In this document: positions 6,407 to 8,102 of the stretch, in pieces
Numbering within the stretch: the stretch's first letter is position 1
Layout of the letters: every line of letters begins with the position of its first letter
Source: an uncultured Pseudomonadota bacterium
GTDB lineage: Bacteria > Pseudomonadota > Gammaproteobacteria > Burkholderiales > SCOH01
Reading direction: 5' to 3'
NCBI GenBank assembly: GCA_937863215.1
Contig: CALMFQ010000506.1
Location: 1-8,102 of the forward strand
Length of the DNA stretch: 8,102 bases
Made by a program: the position numbers and the translations under genes
The notes under the pieces: generated by a model
The model's database searches: none
Told to the model about the DNA's origin: nothing
The model's input: only the letters and a program-made list of their open reading frames with translations

Positions 6407-6517
6407 ATGAACAACCCGGCAGGCCAGAGCCGCAACTTGCGTACCGCGTTGATTCTGGCGTCGTGCGCCGCGGCGTTCTTTGCCGGTTTCATCGTCCAGC
6501 AGTGGTTGTTCCGCTGA
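6407..6517 (+). CDS. Cytochrome oxidase small assembly protein (one-helix, 36 residues)
   Basis: This tiny gene encodes a polar N-terminus (MNNPAGQSRNLRT) and one hydrophobic helix (about 14-34, ALILASCAAAFFAGFIVQQW) ending in LFR. Size, layout and position between coxA and cox11 match the short membrane protein of betaproteobacterial cox operons that is annotated as a cytochrome oxidase small assembly protein. That assignment rests on remembered resemblance and synteny. A strong ribosome binding site precedes it, and its TGA (6515-6517) shares one base with the cox11 ATG, so translation of the two is probably coupled. The arginines before the helix and the positive-inside rule suggest an N-in, C-out topology. 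Its precise task is not evident from the sequence; a role in assembling subunit I or its cofactors is inferred from location. It is short enough to be missed by automatic gene calling. Confidence 0.8.
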   Translation: MNNPAGQSRNLRTALILASCAAAFFAGFIVQQWLFR

Positions 6518-7047
6518 TGGATGCCGTTGCGCAAAATCGCCGTCTGCTGAAAAAGCTGCTGCCGATACCGCTGCTGATGTTCGGTTTCGGCTACGCGATG
6601 ATTCCGTTCTACAAGGCATTTTGCGAATTCACCGGCATCAACAGTCTGGTCAAGGCCGATGCCGCGCCGCTGAATACCCGGATCGATTCCGCGCGCCAGA
6701 TTACCCTGGAGCTGGATGCCAACCTGCGCGACCAGCTGCCGTGGCGTTTCAAACCGCTGCAGACCAGCCTGAAGGTGCATCCGGGGCAGATGGTGCGGGT
6801 CGATTACGAACTGCAGAATCTGTCCGGCCATGCGATTACCGGCCAGGCGATTCCCAGCTACGGGCCGATCAATGCTGCACAGTATTTCCGCAAGCTGGAA
6901 TGTTTCTGTTTCAAGCGCCAGACCATCGCTGCCGGCGAAAAGCGCCTGATGCCGGTGGTGTTCGTGGTGGATCGGCAGTTGCCGGCCGACATGAATACCG
7001 TAACGCTGTCGTACACCTTCTTCGAGGTTAACGGCAGCAATGGCTGA
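6517..7047 (+). CDS. ctaG: Cytochrome c oxidase assembly protein Cox11/CtaG
   Basis: This 176-residue membrane-anchored copper chaperone delivers copper to the CuB site of subunit I. A basic cytoplasmic end (NRRLLKKL) precedes one membrane helix (about 14-32, LLPIPLLMFGFGYAMIPFY) and a periplasmic immunoglobulin-like domain. The copper-binding CFCF motif is at 129-132 (Cys129, Cys131), and a further conserved cysteine, Cys36, sits just outside the membrane (FYKAFCEFTG). The family ending MPVVFVVD...TVTLSYTFF is at 145-169. Length is typical of bacterial Cox11, though on the short side. An upstream ATG at 6463 lies inside the 36-residue gene in another frame and adds unrelated sequence, so I use 6517. 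The symbol ctaG is also used for an unrelated Bacillus protein; the Cox11 family is meant here. The next gene starts 8 bases before its stop. Confidence 0.95.
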   Translation: MDAVAQNRRLLKKLLPIPLLMFGFGYAMIPFYKAFCEFTGINSLVKADAAPLNTRIDSARQITLELDANLRDQLPWRFKPLQTSLKVHPGQMVRVDYELQNLSGHAITGQAIPSYGPINAAQYFRKLECFCFKRQTIAAGEKRLMPVVFVVDRQLPADMNTVTLSYTFFEVNGSNG

Positions 7048-7234
7048 GCGGCCCGCCAGTGGCCTGCAGGCGCTCAAGGCCGTGCTGTGGGCGTTTTTCG
7101 GCATTCGCCGCAGCGAGGGCCAGAAGCTCGATCTGGCGCAGGTGAAGCTGCCGCAGCTGATCGTGGTGGCGCTGCTGCTGACGGCATTGTTTGTCGGCGG
7201 TTTGATCGTGCTGGTGCGGCACATTACCAGCTGA
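7040..7234 (+). CDS. DUF2970 family small membrane protein
   Basis: This 64-residue protein begins with a short conserved segment (LQALKAVLWAFFGIRRSEG, about 9-27), then a basic/polar stretch, and ends in one hydrophobic helix (about 39-60, LIVVALLLTALFVGGLIVLV). This matches DUF2970, a family of small proteins commonly found between cox11 and coxC in betaproteobacteria, assigned here by resemblance and position. It overlaps the last 8 bases of cox11, and a possible Shine-Dalgarno sequence (GAGG, 7024-7027) lies a rather distant 12 bases upstream, which points to coupled translation. Function is unknown. Its consistent place in the operon suggests a part in oxidase assembly or stability, but nothing in the sequence (no metal-binding cysteines or histidine clusters) tells which. 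Confidence 0.85.
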   Translation: MAERPASGLQALKAVLWAFFGIRRSEGQKLDLAQVKLPQLIVVALLLTALFVGGLIVLVRHITS

Positions 7235-7235
7235 C

Positions 7236-7264
7236 CCGCTGGCCGAACCGGCCTGCGGTTTATT
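7236..7264 (+). terminator. Terminator-like hairpin between the DUF2970 gene and coxC
   Basis: CCGC (7236-7239) pairs with GCGG (7255-7258) and GGCCG (7241-7245) with CGGCC (7249-7253), separated by one T-T mismatch, around an AAC loop. The stem is followed directly by TTTATT (7259-7264). This has the form of a weak intrinsic terminator. Because coxC follows in the same direction 17 bases later, it more likely attenuates, or stabilises the 3' end of a processed upstream mRNA, than ends the operon. The T-run is short and interrupted. Confidence 0.5.
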
Positions 7265-7280
7265 CACAAGAGGTTTGCGC

Positions 7281-8102
7281 ATGAGTACTCCGGCACAACA
7301 CAGCTATTTTGTCCCGCAACCGTCGAAATGGCCGCTGGTCGGCGCGCTGGCGCTGTTTTTCCTCGGCCTCGGTGCGGCGTTCGCCGTCAACGGTGTCAAG
7401 GGCGGCGGCACCTGTCTGCTGATCGGCGCACTGATCCTGCTGTACATGCTGTGGGGCTGGTTTGGCGATGTGATTCAGGAAAGCGAACGCGGCCAGTATG
7501 GCAAAAATGTCGACCGCTCGTTCCGCTGGTCGATGGGCTGGTTCATTTTCTCTGAGGTGATGTTCTTTGGCGCGTTCTTTGGCGCGCTGTTCTACACGCG
7601 CTTTTATGTCGTGCCGGATTTCGGCAGCGAAATGCAGCAGTTGCTATGGCCAAAATTCGCGCCGACATGGCCATCCAGCGTCGCCCCCGGCGGGGTTCCC
7701 GAATATGAGGCGATGAAGCCGTGGGGATGGCCGGCGATCAATACGCTGATCCTGCTCAGCTCCGGTGCCACCATCACCTGGGCACACTGGGGTCTGCTGA
7801 AAAACAACCGCACCCAGCTGATCATGGGCCTGGCGTGGACGGTGGGGCTGGGGCTGGCGTTTCTGTACCTGCAGGCACACGAATACCACGAAGGCTTCGA
7901 GAAGATGCACCTGACGCTCGGCTCGGGCATCTACGGCGCCACCTTCTACATGCTGACCGGTTTTCACGGCCTGCACGTCACGCTTGGCACCATCATGCTC
8001 AGCGTGATCCTGTGGCGCTCGATTGCCGGCCATTTCCGCCCCGATCACCACTTCGGCTTCGAGGCGGTGGCGTGGTACTGGCACTTTGTCGATGTGGTGT
8101 GG
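7281..8102 (+). CDS. coxC: Cytochrome c oxidase subunit III (3' end outside window)
   Basis: The frame is open from the ATG at 7281 to the window edge, giving 274 residues with no stop. Subunit III has no redox centre; it binds lipid beside subunit I and helps proton uptake and enzyme stability. The N-terminus (QHSYFVPQPSKWPLVGALALFF) is typical of proteobacterial subunit III. Family landmarks are SEVMFFGAFF at 91-100 with the conserved Glu92, the ATITWAHW segment (163-170), LQAHEYHE (197-204), TGFHGLHV (226-233), and WYWHFVDVVW at the cut end. About seven membrane helices are expected, with a proline-rich periplasmic loop around 112-152. Only a short C-terminal tail (of the order of ten residues) should be missing. 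The ribosome binding site AAGAGG (7268-7273) is 7 bases before the ATG. It is separated from the DUF2970 gene by 46 bases holding a hairpin. Confidence 0.96.
   Translation, partial: MSTPAQHSYFVPQPSKWPLVGALALFFLGLGAAFAVNGVKGGGTCLLIGALILLYMLWGWFGDVIQESERGQYGKNVDRSFRWSMGWFIFSEVMFFGAFFGALFYTRFYVVPDFGSEMQQLLWPKFAPTWPSSVAPGGVPEYEAMKPWGWPAINTLILLSSGATITWAHWGLLKNNRTQLIMGLAWTVGLGLAFLYLQAHEYHEGFEKMHLTLGSGIYGATFYMLTGFHGLHVTLGTIMLSVILWRSIAGHFRPDHHFGFEAVAWYWHFVDVVW

Noticed and set aside
1..8102. A new defence, mobile or secondary-metabolite system
   Set aside because: Every sizeable coding region is assigned to biotin synthesis or cytochrome oxidase, apart from one PaiB-like protein. There are no transposase, integrase, toxin-antitoxin, CRISPR or phage signatures and no compositional break.

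Overview
The window (about 60% G+C, inferred by eye) is a chromosomal stretch from a betaproteobacterium. The cytochrome oxidase gene order and protein sequences resemble those of the Neisseriales/Chromobacteriaceae, but this placement is from remembered family features and was not checked by a search. All genes lie on the + strand, are tightly packed and share one codon style. I see no mobile element, rRNA, tRNA or CRISPR array.

Region 1 (1-3417) is a biotin synthesis cluster: the 3' end of bioF, bioH, a PaiB-like FMN-binding protein, bioC and bioD. BioC methylates malonyl-ACP so that it can enter fatty acid synthesis as a disguised primer. BioH removes the methyl ester once pimeloyl-ACP is made. 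BioF condenses pimeloyl-ACP with alanine, and BioD closes the ureido ring to give dethiobiotin. The PaiB-like gene between bioH and bioC is the one member with no assigned place in this pathway. A 67-base gap between bioF and bioH holds two hairpins and a dispersed-repeat-like sequence that also supplies the bioH ribosome binding site.

Region 2 (3418-3612) is a 195-base intergenic control region. It carries a perfect FNR/ANR-type palindrome (TTGAT-N4-ATCAA) and a possible sigma-70 promoter upstream of it. This suggests oxygen-responsive control of the genes that follow.

Region 3 (3613-8102, running off the end) is an aa3/caa3-type cytochrome c oxidase operon. In order it holds coxB (subunit II with a fused cytochrome c domain), coxA (subunit I), a 36-residue one-helix assembly protein, ctaG/cox11 (copper delivery to CuB), a DUF2970 membrane protein, and coxC (subunit III, 3' truncated by the window). 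A terminator-like hairpin lies between the DUF2970 gene and coxC. Subunits II, I and III form the catalytic core that passes electrons from cytochrome c via CuA, heme a and heme a3-CuB to oxygen. Cox11 and the small membrane proteins are placed to serve its assembly.

Overall this is largely ordinary housekeeping DNA. The points worth a second look are regulatory (FNR box, intra-operon hairpin), the FMN-binding protein inside the biotin cluster, and the very small cox gene.
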